DNA from: Porticoccus sp047635255
Lineage (GTDB): Bacteria > Pseudomonadota > Gammaproteobacteria > Pseudomonadales > Porticoccaceae
NCBI GenBank assembly: GCA_047635255.1
Contig: JBLIIR010000002.1
Coordinates: forward strand, 1 to 43,084
Length of the DNA stretch: 43,084 nucleotides
Reading direction: 5' to 3'
The notes below the pieces were generated by a model. The model saw only the letters and a program-made list of their open reading frames with translations. It did no database searches and was not told the origin of the DNA. Shown in pieces: positions 7,697 to 17,113 of the stretch; within the stretch, counting starts at the first letter, position 1, and each line of letters starts with the position of its first letter. A program made the translations under genes and the position numbers.

Positions 7697-7724
7697 TTGA
7701 TTTTTCATTCCTCATGGGTAAGAT
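7697..7724 (+). promoter_or_regulatory. Putative sigma70 promoter of tRNA-Lys
   Basis: TTGATT (7697-7702) and TAAGAT (7719-7724) are separated by 16 bp and end 16 bp before the mature tRNA. Position and match are reasonable for a tRNA promoter, but this is read by eye only. Confidence 0.45.
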
Positions 7725-7740
7725 ATGCACCTCTTCAAGC

Positions 7741-7816
7741 GGGTCGTTAGCTCAGTCGGTAGAGCAGTTCCCTTTTAAGGAATTGGTCGTTGGTTCGAAC
7801 CCAACACGACCCACCA
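7741..7816 (+). tRNA. tRNA-Lys (UUU)
   Basis: The 76-base gene folds as a full cloverleaf. The acceptor arm is GGGTCGT (7741-7747) with ACGACCC (7806-7812), followed by discriminator A and an encoded CCA (7814-7816). The D arm is GCTC/GAGC, the anticodon arm is GTTCC-CTTTTAA-GGAAT with anticodon TTT, and the T arm is GTTGG-TTCGAAC-CCAAC. It sits between cpoB and nadA; in Pseudomonas a tRNA-Lys occupies the same neighbourhood, with queE and queC in between. Confidence 0.98.
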
Positions 7817-7915
7817 TATCTTAATAAGTTATAATTTTTTCTGCCTAACTCTACTTTTCGACGTACAAATAATATTTGTTAAAATCAGACAGAGAGTATC
7901 GACTGAGAATTCGTT

Positions 7916-8989
7916 ATGGATTCATCCAAAAAGTTAAATTCTTCAAGATCAAACCCTATGAATATAGTCATAAGTGATCATACCATTGAGGCACATCTGG
8001 GTAAAATTCAAAAGCGGGCTAAATACACGCCTGAGGAAAAATCAACATATAAGAACAGCATTAAGCAGTTACTTGATGATAAGAATGCAGTGATAGTTGC
8101 TCACTATTACACTGACCCTTTGATTCAGGAGCTGGCAGAAGAAACAGGTGGCCTTGTAGCTGACTCCCTGGAAATGGCAAGATTTGGCAACAGCCATATA
8201 GCCTCTACGCTTGTTGTAGCAGGTGTTAAATTCATGGGTGAGACAGCTAAAATCTTGACACCAGAAAAAACAGTCTTGATGCCTACTCTCGAGGCAACAT
8301 GCTCGCTTGATATTGGCTGCCCTGTTGAGGATTTCAGTAATTTTTGTGACCAGCATCCGGATCGCACAGTTGTTGTCTATGCAAATACTTCTGCTGCTGT
8401 GAAAGCTCGGGCAGACTGGGTGGTCACTTCTAGTATTGCGCTGGATGTTGTTGACTACCTTGATGGCTGTGGAAAAAAAATTCTTTGGGCTCCAGATAAA
8501 TACTTAGGCAGCTATATTCAGAAAAAAACTGGCGCTGACATGTTGTTGTGGGATGGCAGCTGTATTGTGCATGAAGAGTTCAAGTTTCAAGGTATAGTCA
8601 GGCTAAAGAAAATATATCCTGATGCAGCATTACTTGTTCATCCGGAATCACCTGAAGCCATAGTTGAGATTGCTGATGTTGTTGGTTCGACTTCGCAGCT
8701 CATTAAGGCATCAGGTATTCTGCCGAACAAACAGATGATCGTAGCTACTGATGTTGGAATTTTTTACAAGATGCAACAGGCATGTCCTGGAAAAGAGTTA
8801 ATTATAGCACCGACAGCAGGAGAAGGAGCTACTTGTCGTAGCTGTGCCAGTTGCCCCTGGATGGGAATGAATGACCTTAAAAACCTTATGGAATCACTGA
8901 AATTTAATCACAACGAAATCTGCGTAGAGGAAAATATTAGCCGAAAAGCAATGGCCTCTTTGCAGCGGATGCTAGATTTCCACAAGTAG
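7916..8989 (+). CDS. nadA: Quinolinate synthase NadA
   Basis: NadA condenses iminoaspartate with dihydroxyacetone phosphate to quinolinate in NAD synthesis, using a [4Fe-4S] cluster with three Cys ligands. The protein has 357 residues (E. coli 347). Expected ligands are Cys129 (in ATCSLDIGCP), Cys216 (in WDGSCIVHEEF) and Cys313 (in CRSCASCPWMGMN). The substrate motif AHYYTDPLIQELAE is near 62. The ATG at 7916 has little ribosome site; an in-frame ATG at 7958 is an alternative that would remove 14 poorly conserved residues. It is transcribed away from the tRNA and converges on bepA with 32 bp between stops. Confidence 0.97.
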   Translation: MDSSKKLNSSRSNPMNIVISDHTIEAHLGKIQKRAKYTPEEKSTYKNSIKQLLDDKNAVIVAHYYTDPLIQELAEETGGLVADSLEMARFGNSHIASTLVVAGVKFMGETAKILTPEKTVLMPTLEATCSLDIGCPVEDFSNFCDQHPDRTVVVYANTSAAVKARADWVVTSSIALDVVDYLDGCGKKILWAPDKYLGSYIQKKTGADMLLWDGSCIVHEEFKFQGIVRLKKIYPDAALLVHPESPEAIVEIADVVGSTSQLIKASGILPNKQMIVATDVGIFYKMQQACPGKELIIAPTAGEGATCRSCASCPWMGMNDLKNLMESLKFNHNEICVEENISRKAMASLQRMLDFHK

Positions 8990-9021
8990 CAGTTGTAGCT
9001 AGTTGCCCTGCAAGAGAATTG

Positions 9022-10488
9022 TCATAGATCTTTTATCCTCTCTTCTAGTATGTTTAATTTTTTAAGTTGTTGATCGATAACTAATATTTTTTTATAATCA
9101 TGAATGAACAGCTTCTTGGCATAAGATAGCTGATCTCTGGCTTGGTCAAACACCCCGGTTAAAATAAAGTATTGAGCTCTAGCCATGTGAACTCCAGGTA
9201 TGTTGCCTGCCAGTCCTCGAATTTCTGCAAGCAAAAACCATACCTCAGGGTTCTCTGAATGAGTTACTGCCAGTGAATCTAGTAGTGCTTCTGATTTAAG
9301 AAAATGATTGGATTTTAGATATGTTTCAGCAAGAGACATCCTTAATGGATAGCTTCCTGGTTGGTACTTTAATAGCTGGTTAGTTTTTTCAACAGCAAGG
9401 TCATATTTTTCTTGATGTCGGTAAAGCTCAATTTCAGCCATTTTGTAGTGCAATTGATTTGGTAGGACCTTTAGTAATTGATCGATTGCATCTTTAGCTT
9501 CCGAGTACCTACCTAGACTTATATAGGCAAGAGATGCTCCGTAGAGTGCAGCCTGGCTATTTTTTGAAAGATCTATTAATTCGTTTTTAAAATGATCAAT
9601 AGATAGGCTGGGGTTATTGTTTATAGCAATAATTGCTCTGGCGCGTATTAAATGAAATTCAAGGTTATCAGAATATTCTTTTTTTGGTAGCTGGTTTAAT
9701 CTATTCTTGGTATCTACAACGCGGTTTTCAGTGAGAGGGTGACTTCGTAAGAATTCCGGAACTTGACTCCCAGTATATCTTGTAAACTTAAGCATCGCCT
9801 CAAACATGGTAGACATGGCTTCTGGATCGATTCCAGCTGCAATCATTGTTTTTAAACCAAGCCTGTCGGCCTCGCGCTCATTCTGCCGGCTATAACGTAA
9901 GCTTTCATTTCTTCCCATAGCTTGAGTTGCAGTGAGGCCGGCCATGCCGGCATCACTGCCTATTGTTGCTGCTAAGACTAAGCTGGCGAGCAAACCTGCC
10001 ATGTTGGCTACTTGATTTTTTTTTCGGCTTTCTAGGCGGCGCGCAAAATGTCTTTGACTAAGATGAGCGATTTCATGCGCAAGGACCGAAGACAGCTGGG
10101 CCTCTGATTCTGCAAAGAGAAACAAGCCTGTATGAACCCCAATAACTCCGCCAGGTACAGCGAAAGCGTTTAATGTGGGGTTGTTGACAACTATTAACTC
10201 TAATCGACGATCTTGCAGCTGACTGCGAGATGCCAGCCTGTAAGTGAGTTGCTCTAAATAATTGGTCAATAAGGGGTCATGGTGTTCGTTGATTCTGCTG
10301 CGATAGGCTTTAAGCCAGGCTCGACCAAGCTCGTATTCTTTTTGTTGAGAAATACTACCAGAGGAAGTGTCGCCTAGCAGTGGAAGTGTTATGTTAGCAC
10401 TTTTAATGGGTGCGCTCATGAGCATTAGGGCTAATAAAGTTAGCACTGAATGGTGTAAATTTTTAATCAATAGCGATAGCTGGATCAT
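9022..10488 (-). CDS. bepA: Periplasmic M48 metalloprotease BepA (YfgC) with TPR domain
   Basis: BepA is a periplasmic chaperone and zinc protease that helps LptD and BAM assembly and degrades stalled outer-membrane proteins. The 488-residue protein has an N-terminal signal peptide (about 1-30, ending APIKSA), an M48 domain with zinc motif HEIAH at 138-142 and downstream glutamate in NEREAD at 203-208, and a long TPR-rich C-terminal half from about 275. Length and domain order match E. coli BepA (487). It is convergent with nadA and divergent from the AI-2E-type permease gene. This nadA-bepA pairing also occurs in Pseudomonas. Confidence 0.93.
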   Translation of the reverse strand: MIQLSLLIKNLHHSVLTLLALMLMSAPIKSANITLPLLGDTSSGSISQQKEYELGRAWLKAYRSRINEHHDPLLTNYLEQLTYRLASRSQLQDRRLELIVVNNPTLNAFAVPGGVIGVHTGLFLFAESEAQLSSVLAHEIAHLSQRHFARRLESRKKNQVANMAGLLASLVLAATIGSDAGMAGLTATQAMGRNESLRYSRQNEREADRLGLKTMIAAGIDPEAMSTMFEAMLKFTRYTGSQVPEFLRSHPLTENRVVDTKNRLNQLPKKEYSDNLEFHLIRARAIIAINNNPSLSIDHFKNELIDLSKNSQAALYGASLAYISLGRYSEAKDAIDQLLKVLPNQLHYKMAEIELYRHQEKYDLAVEKTNQLLKYQPGSYPLRMSLAETYLKSNHFLKSEALLDSLAVTHSENPEVWFLLAEIRGLAGNIPGVHMARAQYFILTGVFDQARDQLSYAKKLFIHDYKKILVIDQQLKKLNILEERIKDL

Positions 10489-10567
10489 TGGGGTTTTTTT
10501 ATGTCCGGTATTTTTTATAGTGCCACTGTAAGTTTAAGATTAAATGGATAACACTGAGTACATTTTA

Positions 10568-10616
10568 GCCTTAAGAGCATAAAGGTGTCGAAAATTTTAT
10601 TCGATGCTCTTGTGGC
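10568..10616. repeat. Nested inverted repeat in the bepA / permease divergent spacer
   Basis: AAGAGCA (573-579 of this 10.5 kb block) pairs with TGCTCTT (605-611), and inside it TCGAA (588-592) pairs with TTCGA (600-604) around a 7-base loop, leaving an 8-base one-sided bulge. GCC/GGC outside extends the stem. It lies midway in the 188-bp spacer between divergent starts. No T-run follows, so it does not look like a terminator. It could be an operator or structured leader. Confidence 0.6.
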
Positions 10617-10676
10617 CTGATCATTGATCTCGTAATCTATGCTGACTAGCATCTATCGACAAGCTTGGAGTTCTGA

Positions 10677-11744
10677 ATGTTAAAAGTACTTGGAAGTTGG
10701 GTGAATCGCTACTTTGGAGAAGAAGAGGCGGTTTTATTGACGGCATTACTGGCCATTATCCTCGTGGCGCTAATAACCTTGGGTGAAATACTCGCTCCTT
10801 TTATTGCAGCTCTTATATTTGCATTTCTTCTGCAAGGGGGGGTTAATCGCTTGGTTCTTTGTCGTGTTCCTAGAAGAGTTGCGGTGATTATCATTTTTTT
10901 GCTTTTTGTAGGGATTTTTTCTGCTGTTTTGGTTGTTCTTTTACCGCTAATAGGTCGTCAGGCCCTAAATTTAGCAAACAAAGTTCCCGTCATGTTTGAA
11001 CATTGGCAAAGCATGCTGCTAGTGTTGTCTGAGCAGTTCCCAGAAATTTTTTCTGCAAGCCAAATAAAAGATATATTAAGCCAGACTTCGAAGGAATTAG
11101 GTGGTATCGCTCAGCACTTGGTGAGCTTCTCATTAAATACTTTCCCTAGTATTCTCGCCCTTATTTTGTATGCAATCTTAGTCCCTTTGTTGGTTTTTTT
11201 TATGCTAAAAGATAAAGATCAACTTTTAAAGTTTACATCTAGTCTTTTGCCTTCAAAACGCCCTATGATGTGGAAAGTTTGGCATGAGATGAACGTTCAA
11301 ATGGCTAATTATGTGCGCGGAAAAGCTATTGAAATATTAATTATCGGGTTTGCTAGCTACGCTTCATTTTTAGCTCTTGGCTTGAATTATGCTGCCTTGC
11401 TAGCCTTGTTGGTTGGTTTTTCTGTCGTCGTGCCTTTTATTGGCGCTTTACTGGTGACAATCCCAGTCGCAATGGTTGCTTACTTTCAATGGGGCTGGGG
11501 TGGCGATTTGTTTTTATTGCTAGGTGTTTATGCGATTATTCAGGGGTTAGATGGGAACGTGCTGGTGCCCTTGTTATTTTCAGAAGCCGTTAACTTGCAC
11601 CCAGTAGCAATTATACTGGCTGTGATAGTATTCGGGGGATTTTGGGGTCTTTGGGGCGTATTTTTTGCAATTCCTTTGGCGACTTTAGTGAAAGCCCTTT
11701 ATGGCGCATGGCCTCGCTCTGCATCAGTAGTTCCTGGATCATAG
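10677..11744 (+). CDS. AI-2E / PerM family membrane transporter
   Basis: This 355-residue polytopic protein belongs to the AI-2E transporter (PerM/YhhT) family. Hydrophobic segments are visible at about 18-54, 65-90, 150-175 and several from about 213 to 340. Family features include the glycine/proline-rich LVPLLVFFMLKDKDQLL region near 170 and LGLNYAALLALLVGFSVVVPFIGALL near 232. Members are reported to export AI-2 or to function as sodium/proton antiporters; the substrate here cannot be told from sequence. GGAG at 10667-10670 supports the ATG. The M16 peptidase starts 33 bp downstream and may be co-transcribed. Confidence 0.88.
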   Translation: MLKVLGSWVNRYFGEEEAVLLTALLAIILVALITLGEILAPFIAALIFAFLLQGGVNRLVLCRVPRRVAVIIIFLLFVGIFSAVLVVLLPLIGRQALNLANKVPVMFEHWQSMLLVLSEQFPEIFSASQIKDILSQTSKELGGIAQHLVSFSLNTFPSILALILYAILVPLLVFFMLKDKDQLLKFTSSLLPSKRPMMWKVWHEMNVQMANYVRGKAIEILIIGFASYASFLALGLNYAALLALLVGFSVVVPFIGALLVTIPVAMVAYFQWGWGGDLFLLLGVYAIIQGLDGNVLVPLLFSEAVNLHPVAIILAVIVFGGFWGLWGVFFAIPLATLVKALYGAWPRSASVVPGS

Positions 11745-11777
11745 TAACTATAAATTTTTCAGCTTGTATGGATTTCG

Positions 11778-14705
11778 ATGAGAAAAATATTATTAATATA
11801 TGTATGCAGTCTGCCACTGATCATTTTTCACAATCAGACGTTAGGGCTGTCACTTTCTTTTGGTAGTCTGACTGGTGGAGCGCAAGCCCATCAAGTTGAG
11901 ATCGAAAAAAGTGAAACTGATGAGTCCAAGTATCGCTATATAATACTACCCAACCAGATGCAGGTGTTGTTGATTGCTGATAGCAGCTCTGATAAGGCTG
12001 CAGCCTCTCTTGACGTGTTTGTAGGAAGCTCGCATGATCCAATAGAGCGCCAAGGTTTGGCACATTTCCTAGAGCACATGCTATTCTTGGGGACAGACAA
12101 GTATCCGGACCCCGATGAGTATCAATCTTATGTTAATCAGCACGGAGGTCAGCATAATGCTTATACTTCATTTGAGCACACTAATTACTTCTTTGATATA
12201 AACCCGACCAAGTTTGAGTCAGCACTGGATCGTTTCGCACGCTTCTTTGTAGCCCCTTCCTTTGATACCGAATACATTAATCGAGAGATGAATGCTGTGC
12301 ATTCAGAATATATGGCACGGATAAGAAATGATTATCGTCGTCAAAGAGATGTCTTTTCTCAAATAGTAAATCCTGACCACCCTGCAGCAAAATTTAGTGT
12401 GGGCAATTTGAAAACTTTATCCGACACCAAAGACAATCTTGTACGAGATGATTTACTAGCTTTCTATAAAGAGCATTATTCTGCAAATCGAATGGCTTTA
12501 GTGGTTCTTGCTCCTCAGACATTAGATGAGATGGAGCTAATGGTTAGATCTAAGTTTGAAGAAGTAAATAACTATAAGACTTTGCAGCCAAAGCACGGAC
12601 AACCATTATTTGGGGCGGACTCCCTTCCTCTACTTCTTTCTCTTCGGCCTATTCAAGAGTTACGAGAGTTAACTGTTACGATCCCTTTGCCTGCTATGCA
12701 AGGCTATTATCGAGAAAAGCCGTTGAGTTACATTGCCAACCTTATTGGTGATGAGGGGGAAGGTAGCCTATTGTCCTTGCTAAAAGAAAATGGATGGGCG
12801 GAAGCATTGAGTTCAGGGGAGGGTCTCTCTGATATAAGCGGCACCTCTTTTGATATCACGGTCGGATTGACACCTAAAGGAGTATCAAGCTGGAAACAGG
12901 TGGTTGAATTAATTTTTCAGGAAATAGAGTTAATTTCTCAAAAAGGGGTAGAGGAGTGGCGCTGGTTAGAGCAGAGCGTCTTATCTAATGTCGCCTTTCG
13001 CTATAAAGAGCTGAGTAGTTCGATCCATCGTGTTAGTCGATTATCCAAACAGCTACATGAGTACCCCCCCGAGGATGTGATACGTGGTCCTTATCTTAAT
13101 AATACCTATAATCCTGATCTCATTACTCGAATATTGAAAATGATGACGCCTCGCAATGCGCTAGTTACTGTGATGGCTCCGGAGGCTGCAATCGAAAAAA
13201 CCTCGATGCTTTATCAGGTGCCATACAAGCTAGAGGCTCTTCCGGATATAAAGAAAAAAGACGTTTTGAAGTCCCTGCAACTCCCATTACCAAACAAATT
13301 TATTCCTAGTAGCTTTGAAATTAGATCATCAGATAAAATATCACCTGCAGGTAACCCAGTACTGTTTGACGCAGAAAATTACCGTCTTTGGTATTATCTG
13401 GATTCTCATTACCAAGCACCCAAAGCTCAATTTTATGCTTCGGTGAAAACACGAACAATAAAAAGTGCATCTGAGGCCGCAATGGTAGATTTGTACTTAC
13501 GACTGGTAAACGAAAGACTTAACGAATCTAATTATGCCGCAACCCTTGCAGGGTTGCGTTACGGCGTTTACAGGCAAGGTGATAGCGTGGATTTTTTTGT
13601 TAGTGGTTTTGATAATAAGCTGTCTTTTTTGGTGAAAGAGGTCGCTAAAGGTTTATTGGCACCGATACATGACGAAAAAAAACTTAAACAGCGAATGCAT
13701 GGGAGGCTTCAGGGTTATCACGCCAGACCTGAAAGTCCTTTATTGGCGCGATTAAGGAAAGAATTAATTCGAGAATGGCTAAATAATGAAAAGCAATCAC
13801 CGTATAAACAGTTACTTTTGAAGGCAGGCGGTCTTCTTGATCCGGCATCATGGGGCCCGGAGCAGCTTGCTGATGCCTTATCAGACTTTAATGAAGGTAA
13901 ATTTATTGAATTTATTGATCAGTTGTACGTAGGATCTACTGTCGAGCTTCTTGCAAGCGGTAACATTGATTCAGCTCATGCTAAATCAATTGCTAGCAAT
14001 ATAGGACAGTATTTCGAAGTAAAGAGCCCCGATGGTTGGCTAGATCAAAAAGTTTTTAAAGTTGCCATTGGAGAAAAATTGCAAGTACATCTCGCAATGG
14101 AGCACGATGATTTTGCCATTCTTCGTTATTACCAAGGCCGCAGCGACAGTGTAAAAGAAGCTGCTGGGATGATTTTGTTAAAGCAGCTAATGAGTTCAGA
14201 TTTTTTTCATGAATTACGTACGGAGCAACAGCTTGGCTATATAGTAGCTGTAGTAGATAGAACAGTTGATAGAGTCCCTGGTATTGGGTTATTGGTACAG
14301 TCCCCTAAAGTTATAATTCCTGATTTGGAAAAATCGATTGATGATTTCTTGCTAAGCTTTTTTAGGAAGCTTAAAGTTATGTCTCGAGAAGAATTTGAGG
14401 GACATAAGGAAGCAGTACTTTTGAGGTTGCGAGAAAAACCTAAGAGTTTAACTGAGCATTCATCTAGGCTTTGGGGGAGCATAAATATGCATGATTATAG
14501 CTTTAGTCATCGAGATGCTCTGATGTTGGCCGTGAAGCAGCTAACCTATGCTGAGGTTTTCGGTCTGTATGGTTTTCTAATGGTTGGATCTGGGTATTCA
14601 TTACAGCTGGACAACAGCCCAGGACCTGCGTTTAACGAACAACAGTTTAAGAAAGATAGAAAAACTTTTAGTCTCCCCACCAATATTATAAATACACATG
14701 AATAG
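11778..14705 (+). CDS. Exported M16 zinc peptidase (insulinase / pitrilysin-like)
   Basis: This 975-residue protein is a full-length M16A metallopeptidase, the family of pitrilysin (E. coli PtrA, 962). It has an N-terminal export signal (about 1-24). The inverted zinc motif HFLEH is at 96-100, and the third ligand is Glu177 in HSEY, exactly 76 residues later as the HxxEH-x76-E pattern requires. The conserved YVNQHGGQHNAYTSFEHTNYFF stretch follows the motif, and the C-terminal half shows the catalytically silent M16 repeats, including ELRTEQQLGYIV near 815. It probably degrades peptides in the periplasm. It could be called ptrA, but orthology is not shown here. Confidence 0.93.
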   Translation: MRKILLIYVCSLPLIIFHNQTLGLSLSFGSLTGGAQAHQVEIEKSETDESKYRYIILPNQMQVLLIADSSSDKAAASLDVFVGSSHDPIERQGLAHFLEHMLFLGTDKYPDPDEYQSYVNQHGGQHNAYTSFEHTNYFFDINPTKFESALDRFARFFVAPSFDTEYINREMNAVHSEYMARIRNDYRRQRDVFSQIVNPDHPAAKFSVGNLKTLSDTKDNLVRDDLLAFYKEHYSANRMALVVLAPQTLDEMELMVRSKFEEVNNYKTLQPKHGQPLFGADSLPLLLSLRPIQELRELTVTIPLPAMQGYYREKPLSYIANLIGDEGEGSLLSLLKENGWAEALSSGEGLSDISGTSFDITVGLTPKGVSSWKQVVELIFQEIELISQKGVEEWRWLEQSVLSNVAFRYKELSSSIHRVSRLSKQLHEYPPEDVIRGPYLNNTYNPDLITRILKMMTPRNALVTVMAPEAAIEKTSMLYQVPYKLEALPDIKKKDVLKSLQLPLPNKFIPSSFEIRSSDKISPAGNPVLFDAENYRLWYYLDSHYQAPKAQFYASVKTRTIKSASEAAMVDLYLRLVNERLNESNYAATLAGLRYGVYRQGDSVDFFVSGFDNKLSFLVKEVAKGLLAPIHDEKKLKQRMHGRLQGYHARPESPLLARLRKELIREWLNNEKQSPYKQLLLKAGGLLDPASWGPEQLADALSDFNEGKFIEFIDQLYVGSTVELLASGNIDSAHAKSIASNIGQYFEVKSPDGWLDQKVFKVAIGEKLQVHLAMEHDDFAILRYYQGRSDSVKEAAGMILLKQLMSSDFFHELRTEQQLGYIVAVVDRTVDRVPGIGLLVQSPKVIIPDLEKSIDDFLLSFFRKLKVMSREEFEGHKEAVLLRLREKPKSLTEHSSRLWGSINMHDYSFSHRDALMLAVKQLTYAEVFGLYGFLMVGSGYSLQLDNSPGPAFNEQQFKKDRKTFSLPTNIINTHE

Positions 14706-14752
14706 CTTGAATCGTGTGGTCGTATTTATATTAAGTAATCGAAGGAAATCTC

Positions 14753-15331
14753 ATGACGAGTAGCCAGATAATTCAACGTAATTTTTTAGAGCATGCTCAA
14801 TCAATAGAAGCTACCAAAGATGCTCTTTCTGGGCTTATTTCAATAGCTAGCAAAGTTCTCGCGCAATCCTTGTTGAACGGGGGTACAGTTTTCTGGTGCG
14901 GAAATGGTGGCAGCGCTTCAGATAGCCAGCATATGGCAGCAGAGTTGGTTGGTAGGTTTAAGAAGAATAGGCGTCCATTGCGCTCAATTTCTCTCAATGC
15001 TGATACATCAATTCTTACGTGCGTAGCAAATGATTTTTCATATGAAAATATTTTTTCTAGACAACTCGAAGCGTATGGCCGTTCTGGAGATATCTTGGTA
15101 GGGATTAGCACTTCAGGTCAAAGCGAGAATATATTGAAAGCGCTTAAGGCTGCAAAAGATATGGGTATTACTACGATTGGCTTGCTAGGCAAAGGTGGTG
15201 GCGATGCTTTGTCTCAGGTTGACCACGCTTTAGTTGTCCCGTCAGACACAACAGCTAGGGTTCAAGAGGCGCATATTCTGATCGGGCATATTCTTTGCGA
15301 GTTGATTGAAATAGAGCTAGGGATTTCGTGA
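14753..15331 (+). CDS. gmhA: Phosphoheptose isomerase GmhA (SIS domain)
   Basis: GmhA converts sedoheptulose 7-phosphate to D-glycero-D-manno-heptose 7-phosphate, the first step of the LPS heptose pathway. The protein has 192 residues, as in E. coli. The SIS-domain signature FWCGNGGSASDSQHMAAELVGRF is at 47-69, with Glu64 as candidate catalytic acid, and ARVQEAHILIGHILCELIE from 168 carries His174 and His179. The closest confusable paralogue is DiaA, a DnaA-binding SIS protein without isomerase activity; the conserved catalytic Glu and His favour GmhA. GAAGGAAA at about 14741-14748 is a good ribosome site. It converges on the helicase gene with 45 bp between stops. Confidence 0.85.
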   Translation: MTSSQIIQRNFLEHAQSIEATKDALSGLISIASKVLAQSLLNGGTVFWCGNGGSASDSQHMAAELVGRFKKNRRPLRSISLNADTSILTCVANDFSYENIFSRQLEAYGRSGDILVGISTSGQSENILKALKAAKDMGITTIGLLGKGGGDALSQVDHALVVPSDTTARVQEAHILIGHILCELIEIELGIS

Positions 15332-15376
15332 ATTTTTTTGCTTGATACCAGGCCTATATTTACATTTTTCGCTAAA

Positions 15377-17113
15377 TCAGAGGCTAGGAGAATTTTTAGG
15401 TCTTCTTTTTCCTGCGGATTCCTTTGCTGAGCCACCTGAGCCATCAAGACTTAGCTTCATAGGTTGTTGTTTTACACGCACCTTATGCTTTAAGTGTTGG
15501 AATATATCATTTGGCATACCCTCTGGTAGCTCAACGGTGCTGTGTTCATCATGCAGCTTAATACGTCCGATATTTTGTCCTTCAATGCCTGATTCGCTTG
15601 CAATGGCCCCAACGATATCTTTTGGCATAACACCTTGATTTTTACCCACTTCCATCCGGTAAGTCACCATTGCTATACCGCTATTTGAACTACGATTTTT
15701 TCCAGAATCTACTCGTTTCTTGGATTGTTCAGAGCGTTCAGGCCTGGAGCGATTAGATTTGGCATGCGTCTGTCTGTCACTAAATGTGGCATCTAAGGAA
15801 GGCATATCTGGAAAAAGTGGGCGTTCTTGTTGCAGTTGAGACGCAAGGCCTGCAGCTATATCAGATATTGATACAGCATTATCTTCACATAATGTATGTA
15901 AAATTTCTTTGAAGCGCTCAAGATCCTTGGCATTCAGGCTCTGTAAGACTCGCTCCTGAAATTGCTGTATACGCTGACCACTAACCTGATCTCCGGTCGG
16001 AAGTCTCATTGGGGTAATTTTTTGGTTTGTCGATTTTTCTATTGAGTGAAGCAAGCGACTCTCTTTGGGTGCAACAAATAAGATTGCTTTACCATCACGC
16101 CCAGCTCTTCCAGTTCGACCTATACGATGGACATAGGCCTCATTATCATACGGAATGTCATAATTGATTACGTGGCTTATACGCTCAACATCTAAACCTC
16201 TAGCAGCCACGTCAGTGGCTACAACGATGTCTACTTGACCTTTTTTTAACCGATTTACAGTACGCTCACGCAGTATTTGACTGAGATCACCATTAAGAGC
16301 GGCAGCTGAAAATCCTCTAGCTGCAAGTTTTTCAGCGACCTCCAGTGTGGCAGATTTTGTCCTAACAAAAATCAACATACCATCAAATTCTTCTACCTCT
16401 AGTATGCGCGTAAGGGCCTCCATTTTTTGGTGGCCCTTGACTGTAAGATAAAATTGCGTGATGCGTTCAACAGTTTTTGTTTTTGATACAATGCTGACTT
16501 CTTTGGCGTCACCAAGGTATTTTTTGACAACTCTACGTATAGTTGGCGGCATTGTGGCTGAAAACAAGGCTCTTTGGCATGCATCAGGGGTCTCAGCTAA
16601 AATAGTTTCAACATCGTCGATGAAGCCCATCCGGAGCATTTCATCAGCCTCATCTAGAACTAAAGCATTAAGCTGATTCAGCACTAAGCTACGTCGTCGA
16701 ATATGATCAAGTATCCTTCCAGGAGTACCTACAATTACCTGCGCTCCTCGCTTTAATCCACGTAGCTGAGTACTCATATCTTGGCCGCCATAGATAGGCA
16801 GCACATGAAATCTCTTTAGATGCCTAGCATAGGTTTGAAACGCCTCTGCCACCTGAATTGCAAGTTCTCGAGTAGGTGTGAGCACTAGGATTTGAGGAGT
16901 TTTCTGGTCGCTATTGAGACGACTCAGTAAAGGTAAGGCAAAAGCCCCAGTTTTCCCAGTACCTGTTTGAGCGACACCAAGTAAGTTTTCCCCATTAAGT
17001 AATATTGGAATACTTTGTGCCTGAATTGGAGATGGTTGTTCATAGCCTAGCTGCTTGACGGCCTTAAGCACTGAGTCGGCAATGCCCAATGATTCGAAAT
17101 CGGGGGGTAGCAT
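15377..17113 (-). CDS. deaD: DEAD-box ATP-dependent RNA helicase, DeaD/CsdA type
   Basis: The 578-residue protein has the full set of DEAD-box motifs: Walker A AQTGTGKT at 48-55, PTRELA at 80-85, DEAD at 154-157, SAT at 185-187, and HRIGRTGR near 331. After the helicase core comes a low-complexity basic linker rich in Ser, Arg and Lys (about 445-480) and then a DbpA/CsdA-like RNA-binding domain from about 485 (MVTYRMEVGKNQGVMPKDIVGAI). DeaD acts in ribosome assembly and mRNA unwinding in the cold. It is shorter than E. coli DeaD (629), mainly in the tail. The gene lies downstream of rnfE in the same direction, 151 bp away. Confidence 0.92.
   Translation of the reverse strand: MLPPDFESLGIADSVLKAVKQLGYEQPSPIQAQSIPILLNGENLLGVAQTGTGKTGAFALPLLSRLNSDQKTPQILVLTPTRELAIQVAEAFQTYARHLKRFHVLPIYGGQDMSTQLRGLKRGAQVIVGTPGRILDHIRRRSLVLNQLNALVLDEADEMLRMGFIDDVETILAETPDACQRALFSATMPPTIRRVVKKYLGDAKEVSIVSKTKTVERITQFYLTVKGHQKMEALTRILEVEEFDGMLIFVRTKSATLEVAEKLAARGFSAAALNGDLSQILRERTVNRLKKGQVDIVVATDVAARGLDVERISHVINYDIPYDNEAYVHRIGRTGRAGRDGKAILFVAPKESRLLHSIEKSTNQKITPMRLPTGDQVSGQRIQQFQERVLQSLNAKDLERFKEILHTLCEDNAVSISDIAAGLASQLQQERPLFPDMPSLDATFSDRQTHAKSNRSRPERSEQSKKRVDSGKNRSSNSGIAMVTYRMEVGKNQGVMPKDIVGAIASESGIEGQNIGRIKLHDEHSTVELPEGMPNDIFQHLKHKVRVKQQPMKLSLDGSGGSAKESAGKRRPKNSPSL

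Noticed and set aside
14797..15111. Antisense frame of 104 codons opposite gmhA
   Set aside because: It lies wholly within gmhA, has no recognisable domain and no ribosome site. Similar long antisense frames opposite nadA, rnfE, rnfD, apbC, metG and recX were rejected for the same reasons.
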